Assembly: GCF_027213945.1 (NCBI RefSeq)
Contig: NZ_JAPWGW010000001.1
Span: forward strand, 310,001-374,000
Source of the DNA: Henriciella marina
Lineage (GTDB): Bacteria > Pseudomonadota > Alphaproteobacteria > Caulobacterales > Hyphomonadaceae
DNA: 64,000 nt
Direction: 5' to 3'
Part shown: in pieces, positions 35,399 to 43,887 of the stretch
Layout: the number at the start of each line of letters is the position of its first letter
Position numbering within the stretch: position 1 is the first letter of the stretch
Notes under the pieces: generated by a model
Told to the model about the DNA's origin: nothing
Database searches by the model: none
What the model saw: the letters and a program-made list of their open reading frames with translations, nothing else
Made by a program: the position numbers and the translations under genes

Positions 35399-36856
35399 CT
35401 AGGCCTTCGACTTCTTCCCTGGCACCAGCTTACCGAACCATTTGCCGACATCGCCAACACCCGCGCCATGCACCGCGCCTGCGCGGTAAACGCGCGAGGC
35501 CAGCCACAGCACCAGAAGTGACGCGGCAATCATCAGGACGAGCAGGCCGGTGATTTCCCACAGCGGCAGCACGGTCGGGATACGCAGGATGAGAAGGAAT
35601 GGCGTGAAGAACGGCACCCAGCTCATCACGGCAATCAGCGGCGATTCCGGATCCGAAATCGCCACAGTGATCATGAACATCGGCACCATCAGCATCACGA
35701 TCAGCGGCGTCATCAGCGTTTGCGCTTCCTGGATCGTGTCACAAAGAGAGCCGAGCGCGAGAAAGACTGCGCCATACATCAGATAGCCAAGCACGAAGCT
35801 GAGCAGTGCCGGCAGCAGAAGCTGGATATCCCCGACAGAGCCAAGCACCGTGAAGATTGGCCCGCGAATGCCCGGGTCGATCATGTCCCCGAGTGCCGTC
35901 GCGAGGATCGTCGTGCCAATCGCCCAGACCCCCATCAGCGTCAATGCGACTGCCAGCACGGCGAGCAGCTTGCCCGCCAGCATGTGAGGCAGCTTTACCG
36001 AAGTGAGAAGGCTGTCGAAAATCTTGTTCGACCGCTCCTCGATCGTGCCCATCAGCAGATAGTTCACAACAGAGAAGATCAGGAACCAGAGCATGAAGGC
36101 CATAAGCACCGACGCATAGAAAGGCGCACGGTCCGCCATGGTCACTTGTGAGCCGCCTTCAGCAGAAGCCGGGCGCGCACGCCTTTCGGTCACGGGCCGG
36201 GTTTCCTGACCGGCACGGCTCAAAAGTGTCGGGTCAACGCCCGCCCTCTCGAAAATGCGCCGCTCGGCCAGCGTCCTTTCGGTCGACTTCGCCCGCCGCA
36301 GCAGCGTGTCAGCGGTGACATTCTCGCTCCAGTATTCGATTTCGCCATCACCGTCGGGCACAAAGATCGCCGCAAAGAGAGGCATCGGCCCTTCGGGCGT
36401 ATCAATCAGCTGGTCGCCCAACAAATAGGGTGTAATCGCTTCCTGCGTGGTGGCGGGCGCCGGGACCTGCACGAACCCTGCCTGAGGCAGTTCGAAAGCA
36501 GGCGCCCCCGCCCGGTCCAGCGCCTCTTCGATAGATGCACCGCTTTGGAGCGCCTCATCGAAGGCAACCAGCGCCTCATTAGGTTCGGCGCCCCCCATCA
36601 CGCTGGCTGGATCAAGCGACAGTCTCGCCATCTCGACACGGTTTTCGTTCAGCTCGGAATTGAGCACCGTTGAGAAGGAAGTGCCGCTCTCGATGACGGC
36701 GTAATAGCGCGTTGGCTGCGAGTTCTCTGCCCAGGTCGGCGCCATGATCGCCACCGCCAGCAATAGCGGCGTCAGCAGCAGGCCAAGCCAGAAGCCCCAG
36801 GCCTGCACATAGCCAAGATAGTCGCGCCGGGCGACGAGATAGATGGAACGGATCAT
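35399..36856 (-). CDS. ABC-2 type exporter permease (NatB-like)
   Basis: A 485-residue membrane protein with one N-terminal helix (residues about 20-40), a large extracytoplasmic domain of some 200 residues, and five or six C-terminal helices, the layout of NatB/YhaP-type ABC-2 permeases. The segment MGTIEERSNKIFDSLLTSVK before the helical block is typical. It overlaps the ATPase gene by 4 bases. Family members export Na+ or other compounds; the substrate here is unknown. Confidence 0.87.
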   Translation of the reverse strand: MIRSIYLVARRDYLGYVQAWGFWLGLLLTPLLLAVAIMAPTWAENSQPTRYYAVIESGTSFSTVLNSELNENRVEMARLSLDPASVMGGAEPNEALVAFDEALQSGASIEEALDRAGAPAFELPQAGFVQVPAPATTQEAITPYLLGDQLIDTPEGPMPLFAAIFVPDGDGEIEYWSENVTADTLLRRAKSTERTLAERRIFERAGVDPTLLSRAGQETRPVTERRARPASAEGGSQVTMADRAPFYASVLMAFMLWFLIFSVVNYLLMGTIEERSNKIFDSLLTSVKLPHMLAGKLLAVLAVALTLMGVWAIGTTILATALGDMIDPGIRGPIFTVLGSVGDIQLLLPALLSFVLGYLMYGAVFLALGSLCDTIQEAQTLMTPLIVMLMVPMFMITVAISDPESPLIAVMSWVPFFTPFLLILRIPTVLPLWEITGLLVLMIAASLLVLWLASRVYRAGAVHGAGVGDVGKWFGKLVPGKKSKA

Positions 36857-37815
36857 GCGACTTTCCTCGCAGTGTCGGCAGCAAGCGACTGGCGCAGGTC
36901 TTCAGCTTCAGCTTCGGAAACCAGCGACACAAAGACATCGCGCAAACGCGCCTCTTCCGGCCTGAAACTCGTAATCGGCGCACCCGCATCGATTGCAGCA
37001 CGTAAGGCGTCCTGCGCATCGACACCGGCGGGCAGTTTCACCCGCCAGATATCACCGCTGCGCTCATTGATCTCAAAACCCTTTGGCTTCAGCGCGGCAT
37101 CAAGGTCGAACCCGGCAGACACGCCAATCAGAACGGCGCGGCCAAGCGCCCCGAACGCCTCGTCCAGCGTACCGTCAAAAACCTTGCGGCCTCGCGCCAT
37201 CATAACAATGGAGTCGCAGAGACGCTCGGCGTGCTCCATCACATGGGTCGAGAACAGGATCGTGGCGCCCCGTTTATGCTCCTCGATGATCATGTCTTCC
37301 AGCCCCTGCTGGTTGACTGGGTCGAGGCCGGAAAACGGTTCATCAAGGATAAGGAAATCCGGCTGATGGGCCAGCGATGACAGGATCTGCACCTTCTGGG
37401 ACATACCTTTGGAGAGCTTCGACACGCGCGACCGCGCAAAGTCGCCAAGACCCATACGCTCGAGCAACTCATCGGCACGCTTGCGGCTCTCGCCTGCACT
37501 CATGCCCTTCAGCCGTGCGAAATAGGAAATCGTCGCGCGCGCCGTCATCTTCTTGTAGAGGCCCCGCTCTTCGGGAAGGAAGCCGACATGGCGCAGGCTT
37601 TCAATATTTGGCTGGGCGCCAAAAAGACTGACCTTCCCCTTATCAGGGCTCAACACGCCAAGCGCCATACGCAGGCTGGTCGACTTGCCTGCCCCGTTCG
37701 GGCCAAGAAAGCCGACAATGCTGCCCTTGGGCACACTCATGGTCAGATCGCGGACCGCCGTAAAACTGCCAAAGCGTTTCGTCACGGCGTCCAGTTCGAG
37801 TGGCGCAGGCCCCAT
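36853..37815 (-). CDS. ABC exporter ATP-binding protein (NatA-like)
   Basis: A 320-residue ATPase subunit. Walker A GPNGAGKST (about residue 40), the signature LSKGMSQKVQ, Walker B FLILDEPFSGLDP and the switch His in FSTHVMEHAE are all present. A C-terminal extension of about 90 residues resembles the DUF4162 domain seen in NatA-type proteins. First gene of a two-gene operon with the permease (ATGA overlap). Confidence 0.93.
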   Translation of the reverse strand: MGPAPLELDAVTKRFGSFTAVRDLTMSVPKGSIVGFLGPNGAGKSTSLRMALGVLSPDKGKVSLFGAQPNIESLRHVGFLPEERGLYKKMTARATISYFARLKGMSAGESRKRADELLERMGLGDFARSRVSKLSKGMSQKVQILSSLAHQPDFLILDEPFSGLDPVNQQGLEDMIIEEHKRGATILFSTHVMEHAERLCDSIVMMARGRKVFDGTLDEAFGALGRAVLIGVSAGFDLDAALKPKGFEINERSGDIWRVKLPAGVDAQDALRAAIDAGAPITSFRPEEARLRDVFVSLVSEAEAEDLRQSLAADTARKVA

Positions 37816-37917
37816 AATCCCTCCGGGAAGGCTAAAACTTCTCGACTATCGATAAACCATACCGTGCTTTCCTGGCTAGCCCTTGCCAAGACTTAAAACA
37901 GCGCGCAGGCTCAATCC

Positions 37918-38172
37918 ATGAAGCCTCGTATGGGTCAGGGATTGGGACGTGCAACAACGCCTCACAGCGCCGATACCGATATGGGCGAAACCCAGATCAT
38001 TGGCGCAACCAGCATCGACCGAAACCGCGAGCTTCAGCGCGTAGAGGCCGCCTTGAAGCGTCTTGAGCGCGGGCAGTTTGGACATTGCCTCTATTGCGGG
38101 GACCGCATCGATCTTGAACGTTTGCAGCATGACCCCGCGGTCGAAAGCTGCGATACGTGCGAGGAAGACTAG
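37918..38172 (+). CDS. TraR/DksA-type C4 zinc-finger protein
   Basis: An 84-residue protein with a coiled-coil-like middle (RELQRVEAALKRLERGQFG) and a C-terminal zinc finger CLYCGDRI...CDTCEED (C-x2-C...C-x2-C), the arrangement of short DksA/TraR relatives. DksA proteins enter the RNA polymerase secondary channel. The acidic tip pair (DxxDA) of true DksA is not seen, so it may bind without the same effect. Confidence 0.82.
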   Translation: MKPRMGQGLGRATTPHSADTDMGETQIIGATSIDRNRELQRVEAALKRLERGQFGHCLYCGDRIDLERLQHDPAVESCDTCEED

Positions 38173-38213
38173 GCCGGCCTCCTTCAGGCAGACTTCAATC
38201 AGGATAGAATACC

Positions 38214-38633
38214 ATGACAGCCAACTGCCTCTGTGGCTCGGTCAGTGTGACCATCGACGCAAAACCCGACTTCATCTTCGACTGCAATTGCAGCCTCTGC
38301 CGCAAGACGGGCAGCGCCTGGGGCTATTTCAAGCCTGAAGCGGTGACGACCGACGGCGAGACCGTTGGATATGCGCGCAGCGACAAGACGCTCGCCGCCG
38401 TAGACGTTCATTCCTGCAAATCCTGCGGGGCGACAACGCACTGGGTCCGCACTCACGCCTTCAAGGATACCCACAAGGTCTACGATATGGTCGGCGTCAA
38501 CATGCGCCTCTTCGACCCTGACCTTCTGGACGGCGTGCCCGTCCAGTTCCCGGATGGGAAGAACTGGTCGGGTGAAGGCGCATTCGGATTCAGGCGCGAC
38601 GGCTTCACCATAGGGCACGACGCCCGCTGGTAG
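38214..38633 (+). CDS. GFA-family zinc protein (CENP-V/GFA domain)
   Basis: A 139-residue protein with the GFA/DUF636 cysteine pattern: CLCGSV near residue 5, CNCSLCRKTG near 27 and CKSCGATTHW near 70, which bind two zinc ions. The family includes a putative glutathione-dependent formaldehyde-activating enzyme, but most members have no proven reaction. It is 41 bases after the zinc-finger gene, probably the same transcript. Convergent with the SMR gene. Confidence 0.88.
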   Translation: MTANCLCGSVSVTIDAKPDFIFDCNCSLCRKTGSAWGYFKPEAVTTDGETVGYARSDKTLAAVDVHSCKSCGATTHWVRTHAFKDTHKVYDMVGVNMRLFDPDLLDGVPVQFPDGKNWSGEGAFGFRRDGFTIGHDARW

Positions 38634-38639
38634 GCCGGC

Positions 38640-38960
38640 CTAGCTCGCCGCCGACAGGCGCATCAGCACAAGTCCTGACAGGATCAGCACCGCTGCGGCG
38701 ATGCGCATGGGGCTGATGCTCTCGCCCAGAAAGATGATGCCCAGCAGGAACGCGCCGACCGCGCCGATTCCGGTCCAGACGGTATAGGCTGTGCCAAGCG
38801 GCAGGACGCGCATGGACCAAGAGAGGAGCGCAAAGCTGCCAATCATCGCCGTCAGCGTGATGACGCTCGGCCAGAGCCGGGTGAAACCGGCCGACTGTTT
38901 CATGAAATAGGCCCAGACAACCTCAAGCAGTCCGGCCACGAAAAGAATGAACCACGCCAT
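38640..38960 (-). CDS. sugE: SMR-family transporter, SugE/Gdx type
   Basis: A 106-residue four-helix membrane protein of the small multidrug resistance family. The membrane-embedded Glu is in [16 protein letters not shown]; the W-x-x-x-K form and RLWPS that follow are characteristic of SugE/Gdx guanidinium exporters rather than EmrE. Such genes are often controlled by guanidine riboswitches, and an ACGG-loop hairpin lies 24 bases upstream. It also lies 96 bases downstream of accA on the same strand, so read-through is possible. Confidence 0.88.
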   Translation of the reverse strand: MAWFILFVAGLLEVVWAYFMKQSAGFTRLWPSVITLTAMIGSFALLSWSMRVLPLGTAYTVWTGIGAVGAFLLGIIFLGESISPMRIAAAVLILSGLVLMRLSAAS

Positions 38961-38974
38961 GGCATGACCTCATC

Positions 38975-39005
38975 AGAAAAGCGCCGGGCCGTCCCGGACT
39001 TTTCT
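38975..39005 (-). promoter_or_regulatory. Hairpin in sugE leader; guanidine-II-like half or accA terminator
   Basis: On the minus strand CCGGG-ACGG-CCCGG (38997-38984) is enclosed by AGAAAAG/CTTTTCT (39005-38999 with 38981-38975). A short GC stem closing an ACGG loop matches one hairpin of the guanidine-II (mini-ykkC) riboswitch. The second required hairpin with ACGR loop was not found in the 96-base leader. The flanking A and T tracts also fit a bidirectional terminator behind accA. Confidence 0.4.
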
Positions 39006-39056
39006 CCCATAGGGGCGAGGACGTGGCCTGCCTTTCGTGGACTTGGATAAGGAAGC

Positions 39057-40019
39057 CTAGTTCAGACCTTCGCGTCCAATCGCATAAAAACGATCACGGC
39101 GCTGGCGTTTAAGCTCGACGGGCGACAGGCCTGCCAGTTCGCTGAGTGCCTTTTCGATGGCCTTGCCGGCCTGGCTGATCGCGCGCTGCGGATCGCGGTG
39201 GGCGCCGCCCATCGGCTCCTTCACGACATCATCGACGACTTTCAGCTTCAGAAGGTCCTCAGACGTGATCTTCATCGCCTCAGCCGCATCGCGCGCTTTG
39301 GCAGAGTCGCGGTAAAGGATCGACGCGCAGCCTTCCGGAGAGATCACAGAATAGATGGAATGCTCCATCATGAGGACGCGGTTTGCCGCTGCAATGGCGA
39401 TCGCGCCGCCAGACCCGCCTTCACCGATAATCAGGGACACCATCGGCACCGTCAGCGTGAGGCAGCGTTCGGTCGAGCGTGCGATCGCTTCGGCCTGTCC
39501 GCGCTCTTCGCCGGCCTTGCCAGGGAAAGCGCCTGCCGTATCGACGAATGAGAGAACCGGCAGCTTGAACTTGTCGGCCAGATCCATGAGGCGCACTGCC
39601 TTGCGGTAGCCTTCTGGGTGCGCCATGCCGAAATTGTGCCGCAGGCGGCTTTCAGTGTTGCGGCCCTTTTCATGGCCCATGATGACGACGCTCTGGCCCC
39701 GGAAGGTCGCTAGGCCGCCGATGACCGCCTCGTCATTGCCGAACACACGGTCGCCAGCCAGCTCCTGGAAGTCGTCAAAAAGCTGCTCGATATAATCGCT
39801 GAAATGCGGTCGCTCCGGGTGGCGGGCAACCTGCGTCTTGCGCCACGGCGTCAGCGAGGAATACGTATCCTTCAGCTGCTTGGCAGCCTTGTCCTTGAGC
39901 TTCTTCAACTCATCGGAAATCGACGGGCCTTCGCCCTGCTGGGAGACTGCTTCCAGCTCGGCAATCTTTGTCTCGAGCTCTGCGATCGGCTTTTCAAAAT
40001 CGAGATAGGTCGTTGGCAT
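39057..40019 (-). CDS. accA: Acetyl-CoA carboxylase carboxyltransferase subunit alpha
   Basis: A 320-residue AccA, which with AccD moves the carboxyl group from biotin to acetyl-CoA to make malonyl-CoA for fatty acids. It opens YLDFEKPIAELETKIAELEA, and the crotonase-fold core has GHEKGRNTE, FVDTAGAFPGKAGEERGQ and IGEGGSGGAIAI. Length is normal. Transcribed apart from accB, accC and accD, as is usual in this class. Confidence 0.97.
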   Translation of the reverse strand: MPTTYLDFEKPIAELETKIAELEAVSQQGEGPSISDELKKLKDKAAKQLKDTYSSLTPWRKTQVARHPERPHFSDYIEQLFDDFQELAGDRVFGNDEAVIGGLATFRGQSVVIMGHEKGRNTESRLRHNFGMAHPEGYRKAVRLMDLADKFKLPVLSFVDTAGAFPGKAGEERGQAEAIARSTERCLTLTVPMVSLIIGEGGSGGAIAIAAANRVLMMEHSIYSVISPEGCASILYRDSAKARDAAEAMKITSEDLLKLKVVDDVVKEPMGGAHRDPQRAISQAGKAIEKALSELAGLSPVELKRQRRDRFYAIGREGLN

Positions 40020-40052
40020 AATGATGAACCTAGTGCTGCTTTTGGGCGATTC

Positions 40053-40601
40053 CTAGGCGCTCCGTCCGCCCTTGGCACGCTCAAAATACATCACATCCTC
40101 CTCATTGAAGCGCACTGTCCCCTTCTGGGCATAGCCAACTTTCTCCGCAATCCGGATCGAAGGGGCGTTTTCAGCGTCGATGATACAGCAGCAGGTGACG
40201 TGTTCGGTCTCATTATCCAGCCAGTCATGAATGGCTTTGACGGCCTCGCTCGCATAGCCCTGCCCGAACCGGTCAGGGGAGATGACCCAGCCACATTCTG
40301 GCACACCCCAGAAGCCTGGCTCAGTGTCGCGGTGAAAGTCGGCGAACCCAACTTCGCCCACAAACGCCCCGCCCTTGCGCTCCTCAATCAGCCAGTAGCC
40401 ATAGCCCAGCACTTCCCATAACCCGCGATTGCGAAGGACATTCCGGTTCCAGACATCATGCTTCGAACGCGCCGTACCGCCAATGAAGCGGATCGTTTCC
40501 GGATGGCTCCAATGGGCCGCCAGCGCGTCGAAATCGGACGCCTCATGCGCGCGCAGTTTGAGCCGCTCAGTCAGGATGACCGGCACAGGCCGTCCGCTCA
40601 T
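40053..40601 (-). CDS. GNAT family N-acetyltransferase (RimJ/RimL-like)
   Basis: A 182-residue acetyltransferase of the RimJ/RimL/AAC(6')-like branch. It begins VILTERLKLRAHEASDFDAL; the acetyl-CoA loop is SPDRFGQGYASEAVKAI, followed by a segment ending CCIIDAENAPSIRIAEKVGY. Substrate unknown. It overlaps the SnoaL-like gene upstream by 4 bases, so the two are co-translated. Confidence 0.9.
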   Translation of the reverse strand: MSGRPVPVILTERLKLRAHEASDFDALAAHWSHPETIRFIGGTARSKHDVWNRNVLRNRGLWEVLGYGYWLIEERKGGAFVGEVGFADFHRDTEPGFWGVPECGWVISPDRFGQGYASEAVKAIHDWLDNETEHVTCCCIIDAENAPSIRIAEKVGYAQKGTVRFNEEDVMYFERAKGGRSA

Positions 40602-41017
40602 GCGCGCTGACCTTTCATGCGCTCCAGCATGGCCTTCATCGACGCATGAACCGCCTCGATCGCCTTCAATGGACGCACCATGACCTTGAAGTCAGTGATG
40701 AGGCCCGCCTCATCCCACGCGATCATGTCGATCCCGTTGACGTGCACGCCGTCCATCTCGGTCTCGAACTCCAGCACCGCCTTGTCGCCGCAATCGAAGA
40801 TGCGGACATAGCGAAAGCTGTCATTGCCAAGCGTCTCACCTGCGGCGCCGAGATACATCATGGTGATCGGCTTGCCGCGCTGGGGCGTGTGGACGATCGG
40901 GCTCTGGAACACGACATCATCATGGAGGATCGCGTCCAGCGCCCCGGCATCATGAGCCCCGTGGAAATAGTCCATCCAGCGCTGCAAATTCTCTGAATAC
41001 CCCGTCGTCGCGACCAT
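40598..41017 (-). CDS. SnoaL-like/NTF2-family protein
   Basis: A 139-residue alpha+beta-barrel protein of the SnoaL/NTF2-like type (WMDYFHGAHDAGALDAIL at the start, then DVVFQSPIVHTPQRGK and FETEMDGVHVNGIDMIAWD). The family includes isomerases, hydrolases and non-enzymatic proteins; a conserved Asp/His set suitable for catalysis may exist, but no function can be named. First gene of a pair with the GNAT gene (ATGA overlap). Confidence 0.85.
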   Translation of the reverse strand: MVATTGYSENLQRWMDYFHGAHDAGALDAILHDDVVFQSPIVHTPQRGKPITMMYLGAAGETLGNDSFRYVRIFDCGDKAVLEFETEMDGVHVNGIDMIAWDEAGLITDFKVMVRPLKAIEAVHASMKAMLERMKGQRA

Positions 41018-41040
41018 GCACGCCCCCTGTTATGTCCTGT

Positions 41041-41478
41041 CTACTGGCTCCCAACCGGTCTTCCGATCAGGAATTCCGAATAGTCGTCGAAACAATAGCC
41101 CCGGCGCAAGACCCAGCTTGAAGGAACAACCGGATCGACAAAGGTCATCTGGATGCGCCCCCAGGTCTGGCGGGGTGTATTCGTCTCAGGGTCGGTGATC
41201 GCGAAATCACAGGCCGGCGCGCCTGATCCGTCCGGCTCAACCCAGAGGCCATAGAAGACGCCGCGGTTTGTGCGGTTCCCAGCCAGCTGCGGGATGAAGG
41301 CCACCCCGCGCTGCTCGCTGTTTGCGATCGGAAAGGTCAGAACCGCCTCACCGCGCGCGGTCTCATGGTCATAGACCACCGTCCCGATCTCGGTCTGCCA
41401 GACTTCGCGCTGCTGCGCATCGGCGGCCCCGGCAGACAGGAATAGCGACGCCAGAACGGCCACCACGGAGGTTTTCAT
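41041..41478 (-). CDS. Hypothetical periplasmic protein
   Basis: A 145-residue secreted protein with a clear Sec signal (MKTSVVAVLASLFLSAGAAD, cleavage after ADA). The mature part is beta-rich, with two Cys (APACDFAIT and RRGYCFDDY) that could form a disulfide. Not recognised. It is part of a minus-strand run of small envelope proteins from 41.0 to 45.0 kb. Confidence 0.75.
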   Translation of the reverse strand: MKTSVVAVLASLFLSAGAADAQQREVWQTEIGTVVYDHETARGEAVLTFPIANSEQRGVAFIPQLAGNRTNRGVFYGLWVEPDGSGAPACDFAITDPETNTPRQTWGRIQMTFVDPVVPSSWVLRRGYCFDDYSEFLIGRPVGSQ

Positions 41479-41514
41479 GTTTTGCTCCCGGGCAGCCGAT
41501 GATCCGCGCTGCCT

Positions 41515-42078
41515 CTACTGATCCATGCAATATGAGATCGGATAGACGACATTGACCAGCCGCACGGAGCGCCCGCCCTCGCGCGGCGGATCGAACCGAA
41601 GACCCGTCGCTGCCTGATACGTCGGTGCGTTGAACTGGGGCGCAGAGCACGCTGTCAGAATATTTTGCGGCGCCCCTGCCGGGCTCACATCCATAAGGAT
41701 CTCGCAGCGCCCTTCCTGACCCGCATCAAGCGCACTAGCCGGATAGACCGGTTGCGGCGGCACAATTGGCAGGACATCCGTGCCAACCACAGCATCCGGC
41801 TCAGACACACCGCCAAGAAGCTCATCGCCGCCACCGCCCGAACTCATGGTCGGCCCCTGCGAGAGCCGCGCCTGCCAGCCATCGGGATAGCGCAGGTCTG
41901 CAACCGGCGCCCCCGCATGACCGCAGGCCGCGATCTGTCCGGGCTGGACGCCCATTTCCTGTCCGACCGGCGCATTCACGCCGCGTTGGTCGATTGGCGC
42001 AGGCGCATAGGGATCAACGGCGCAGGCAGCTAGTCCCGCAAGCAACAGGGCACCCGGCAGGGGATGGAAGAATCGCAT
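41515..42078 (-). CDS. Lipoprotein with TonB C-terminal-like domain
   Basis: A 187-residue protein with a lipoprotein signal (LLLAGLAACAVDPY, lipobox LAAC) and a C-terminal TonB-like fold: PPQPVYPASALDAGQEGRCE, then GAPQNILTACSAPQFN and GLRFDPPREGG. There is no transmembrane anchor and no long Pro-rich spacer, so it is not a classical TonB. Such proteins may sense or bind envelope partners. The next gene upstream (42153) has the same fold; the two appear to be old paralogues. Confidence 0.72.
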   Translation of the reverse strand: MRFFHPLPGALLLAGLAACAVDPYAPAPIDQRGVNAPVGQEMGVQPGQIAACGHAGAPVADLRYPDGWQARLSQGPTMSSGGGGDELLGGVSEPDAVVGTDVLPIVPPQPVYPASALDAGQEGRCEILMDVSPAGAPQNILTACSAPQFNAPTYQAATGLRFDPPREGGRSVRLVNVVYPISYCMDQ

Positions 42079-42152
42079 CGGCTCAATGTTCTTTCGGCTA
42101 GAGTGGAAAAATGTCCGGAGCCGGTGAGAACACCGGCCCCTGTGGAAAGCGC

Positions 42153-42701
42153 CTAATCGTTCGAAGACTCATCCAGGCAGAAATTCATTGGCAAAAGGAT
42201 GTCTTCCGTTTTGGCAGTGTCCTTCCCGTCCGCAGGCTCGAACTCCAGCGCCTTCAGGGCATTCGTCGCCGCGAGCGCAAATTTGGGTAAGGTACACATT
42301 GCGAGGATATCTTCCGTCTTGCCGTCTGCATCTACACTGAAGATGGTTTCACAGGCGCCCTCGACACCGAGCGTAGAGTAAAGCGGTGGAAAGTCAGGGG
42401 CGAGCGCCGTGGTAGGATAAGGCATTGCGACGTCACCTCCAACCGGATTGGCCCCTGCAGCGCGCGCGTCCCATCCTTCAGGCACGAGCATATCAACGCT
42501 GGACGTGCCGCCGCACGCCTCGATGCCGCGATGCGGCGCGAGGACTTCTAGCTCCTCGCTCTTCAGCGGTTCCAGGATGCGCGCATTCAGGGCGTCGACC
42601 GTTTCCTTGTCGAAGCCATGATAGTCCATCTGCGCAGCTGCCGTGCCCGCGAGCGCGGCAGAAGCTGTTGTAAAGGCGATGATTTTTCTGAAGTGGGTCA
42701 A
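42153..42701 (-). CDS. Periplasmic TonB C-terminal-like protein
   Basis: About 182 residues starting at a TTG (LTHFRKIIAFTTASAALAG), with a Sec signal ending AAAQ and GGAG 8 bases upstream. The C-terminal half (TTALAPDFPPLYSTLGVEGA, then DGKTEDILAMCTLPKF and LKALEFEPADG) parallels the TonB-like domain of the gene at 41515, including the paired Cys of that domain. The frame is open upstream into the lyase gene, but that part is not coding. Function unknown. Confidence 0.72.
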   Translation of the reverse strand: MTHFRKIIAFTTASAALAGTAAAQMDYHGFDKETVDALNARILEPLKSEELEVLAPHRGIEACGGTSSVDMLVPEGWDARAAGANPVGGDVAMPYPTTALAPDFPPLYSTLGVEGACETIFSVDADGKTEDILAMCTLPKFALAATNALKALEFEPADGKDTAKTEDILLPMNFCLDESSND

Positions 42702-42741
42702 AGGGTGGTCTCCTTGATTGCTCTTGGATACACCCCTTACC

Positions 42742-43800
42742 CTAGTCCGCTGCGTAGGCTTTGGCCAATTCCGGGTCCTTCTCCGACACCAGATCAGCCA
42801 GGTCAGAGATGACCTTGGCCTGTTTCCAGGTCGCGTCATCCTGCATCTTCCCGTCCAGCATCGCGACGCCCGTGCCGTCCGGCATGGCTTCGAGAATCCG
42901 GCGCGCAAATTTCACTTCATCGGGTGCCGGGCTGAACACGCGCTTGGCGATTTCGATCTGGCTCGGATGCAGGCTCCACGTGCCCGAACAGCCCAGCAGG
43001 AAGGCGTTGCGGAACTGCTGTTCACACGCCTCGCTATCAGCAATGTCGCCGAACGGACCATAGAACGCATTGATCCCGGCCAAGCGGCAGGCATCCACCA
43101 TGCGCGCAATCGTATAGTGCCACGGGTCCTGCTGCGCGCTTTCGCGCTTGGAGCCGTCTTCATTCGGATCGTCCACAACCCGGTAATAGGGGTGGCCGCC
43201 GCCGACGCGGGTGGTCTTCATCTTGCGGTCGGCGGCAAGGTCCGCCGGCCCAAGCGAAATGCCCTGCATACGCGGAGACGCGAGCGCGATCTCCTCGACC
43301 AGCGCCATGCCCTGCGCGGTCTCGAGAATTGCATGGAAAAGGATCGGGCGTTTCAAGCCTGCTTTGGCCTCAAGCTGGGCCACGTACTGGTCGGCGAAAT
43401 GGATATCCCACGGCCCTTCCACCTTGGGCAACATGATCACGTCGAGCTGCTCACCGGCCTCCAGGACGAGGCGCGAAACGTCTTCCTGAAACCATGGCGA
43501 GTTCAGCGGATTGACCCGGCTCCAGAAGCCCGTGCCCTTGGCCTGCCAGTCGATCATCTTGCCCATTTCGATGGCGCCGTCGCGGGCTGCATCCTTGGCG
43601 TCCGCTGGAATGGCATCCTCGAGATTGGCGAGCACGACATCGGCCTGGTCGGCCATTTGCGGCACCTTGGCGCGAACCTTATCGAGATGCGGCGGCACGA
43701 AATGGATCATCCGCTCAAGACGGATCGGCAACTCCCGCATCGGGTCCGGTGCACCGATGGCGAGCGGCTTGAAGAAATTACGCGGTGTTTTCTGGCTCAT
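42742..43800 (-). CDS. CoA-ester lyase, malyl-CoA/citramalyl-CoA lyase type
   Basis: A 352-residue HpcH/HpaI-citrate lyase beta family enzyme, cleaving or forming 3-hydroxyacyl-CoA acids such as malyl-CoA or beta-methylmalyl-CoA. Conserved parts: [19 protein letters not shown] with metal-site acidic residues, [30 protein letters not shown] and [11 protein letters not shown]. It is longer than Mcl1 of Rhodobacter (318 residues in that family). The ATG at 43800 is chosen because AGGAGG lies 6 bases upstream. A perfect GTTGC/GCAAC dyad sits just before that. No ethylmalonyl-CoA pathway genes are adjacent. Confidence 0.86.
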   Translation of the reverse strand: MSQKTPRNFFKPLAIGAPDPMRELPIRLERMIHFVPPHLDKVRAKVPQMADQADVVLANLEDAIPADAKDAARDGAIEMGKMIDWQAKGTGFWSRVNPLNSPWFQEDVSRLVLEAGEQLDVIMLPKVEGPWDIHFADQYVAQLEAKAGLKRPILFHAILETAQGMALVEEIALASPRMQGISLGPADLAADRKMKTTRVGGGHPYYRVVDDPNEDGSKRESAQQDPWHYTIARMVDACRLAGINAFYGPFGDIADSEACEQQFRNAFLLGCSGTWSLHPSQIEIAKRVFSPAPDEVKFARRILEAMPDGTGVAMLDGKMQDDATWKQAKVISDLADLVSEKDPELAKAYAAD

Positions 43801-43812
43801 CCTCATCCTCCT

Positions 43813-43828
43813 GTTGCAGCGCAACATA
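43813..43828 (-). promoter_or_regulatory. Candidate PhaR/AniA-type operator of the CoA-ester lyase
   Basis: GTTGCAGCGCAAC (43813-43825) is a perfect 5-bp dyad around a 3-base centre, directly upstream of the lyase Shine-Dalgarno. TGCAGCGCAACATA (43815-43828) is identical to 23436-23449 before phaZ. The geometry relative to the start codon is nearly the same in both. Confidence 0.5.
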
Positions 43829-43887
43829 TCCCTCGCTGACTGATCGTCAATTCAGCCCGCCAGATTGCGCTGGTTCTGCAGCGTTTT

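Noticed and set aside
42718-43839. 373-codon frame antisense to the CoA-ester lyase
   Set aside because: Shadow of a conserved enzyme; composition (Arg/His/Leu-rich) is typical of antisense frames.
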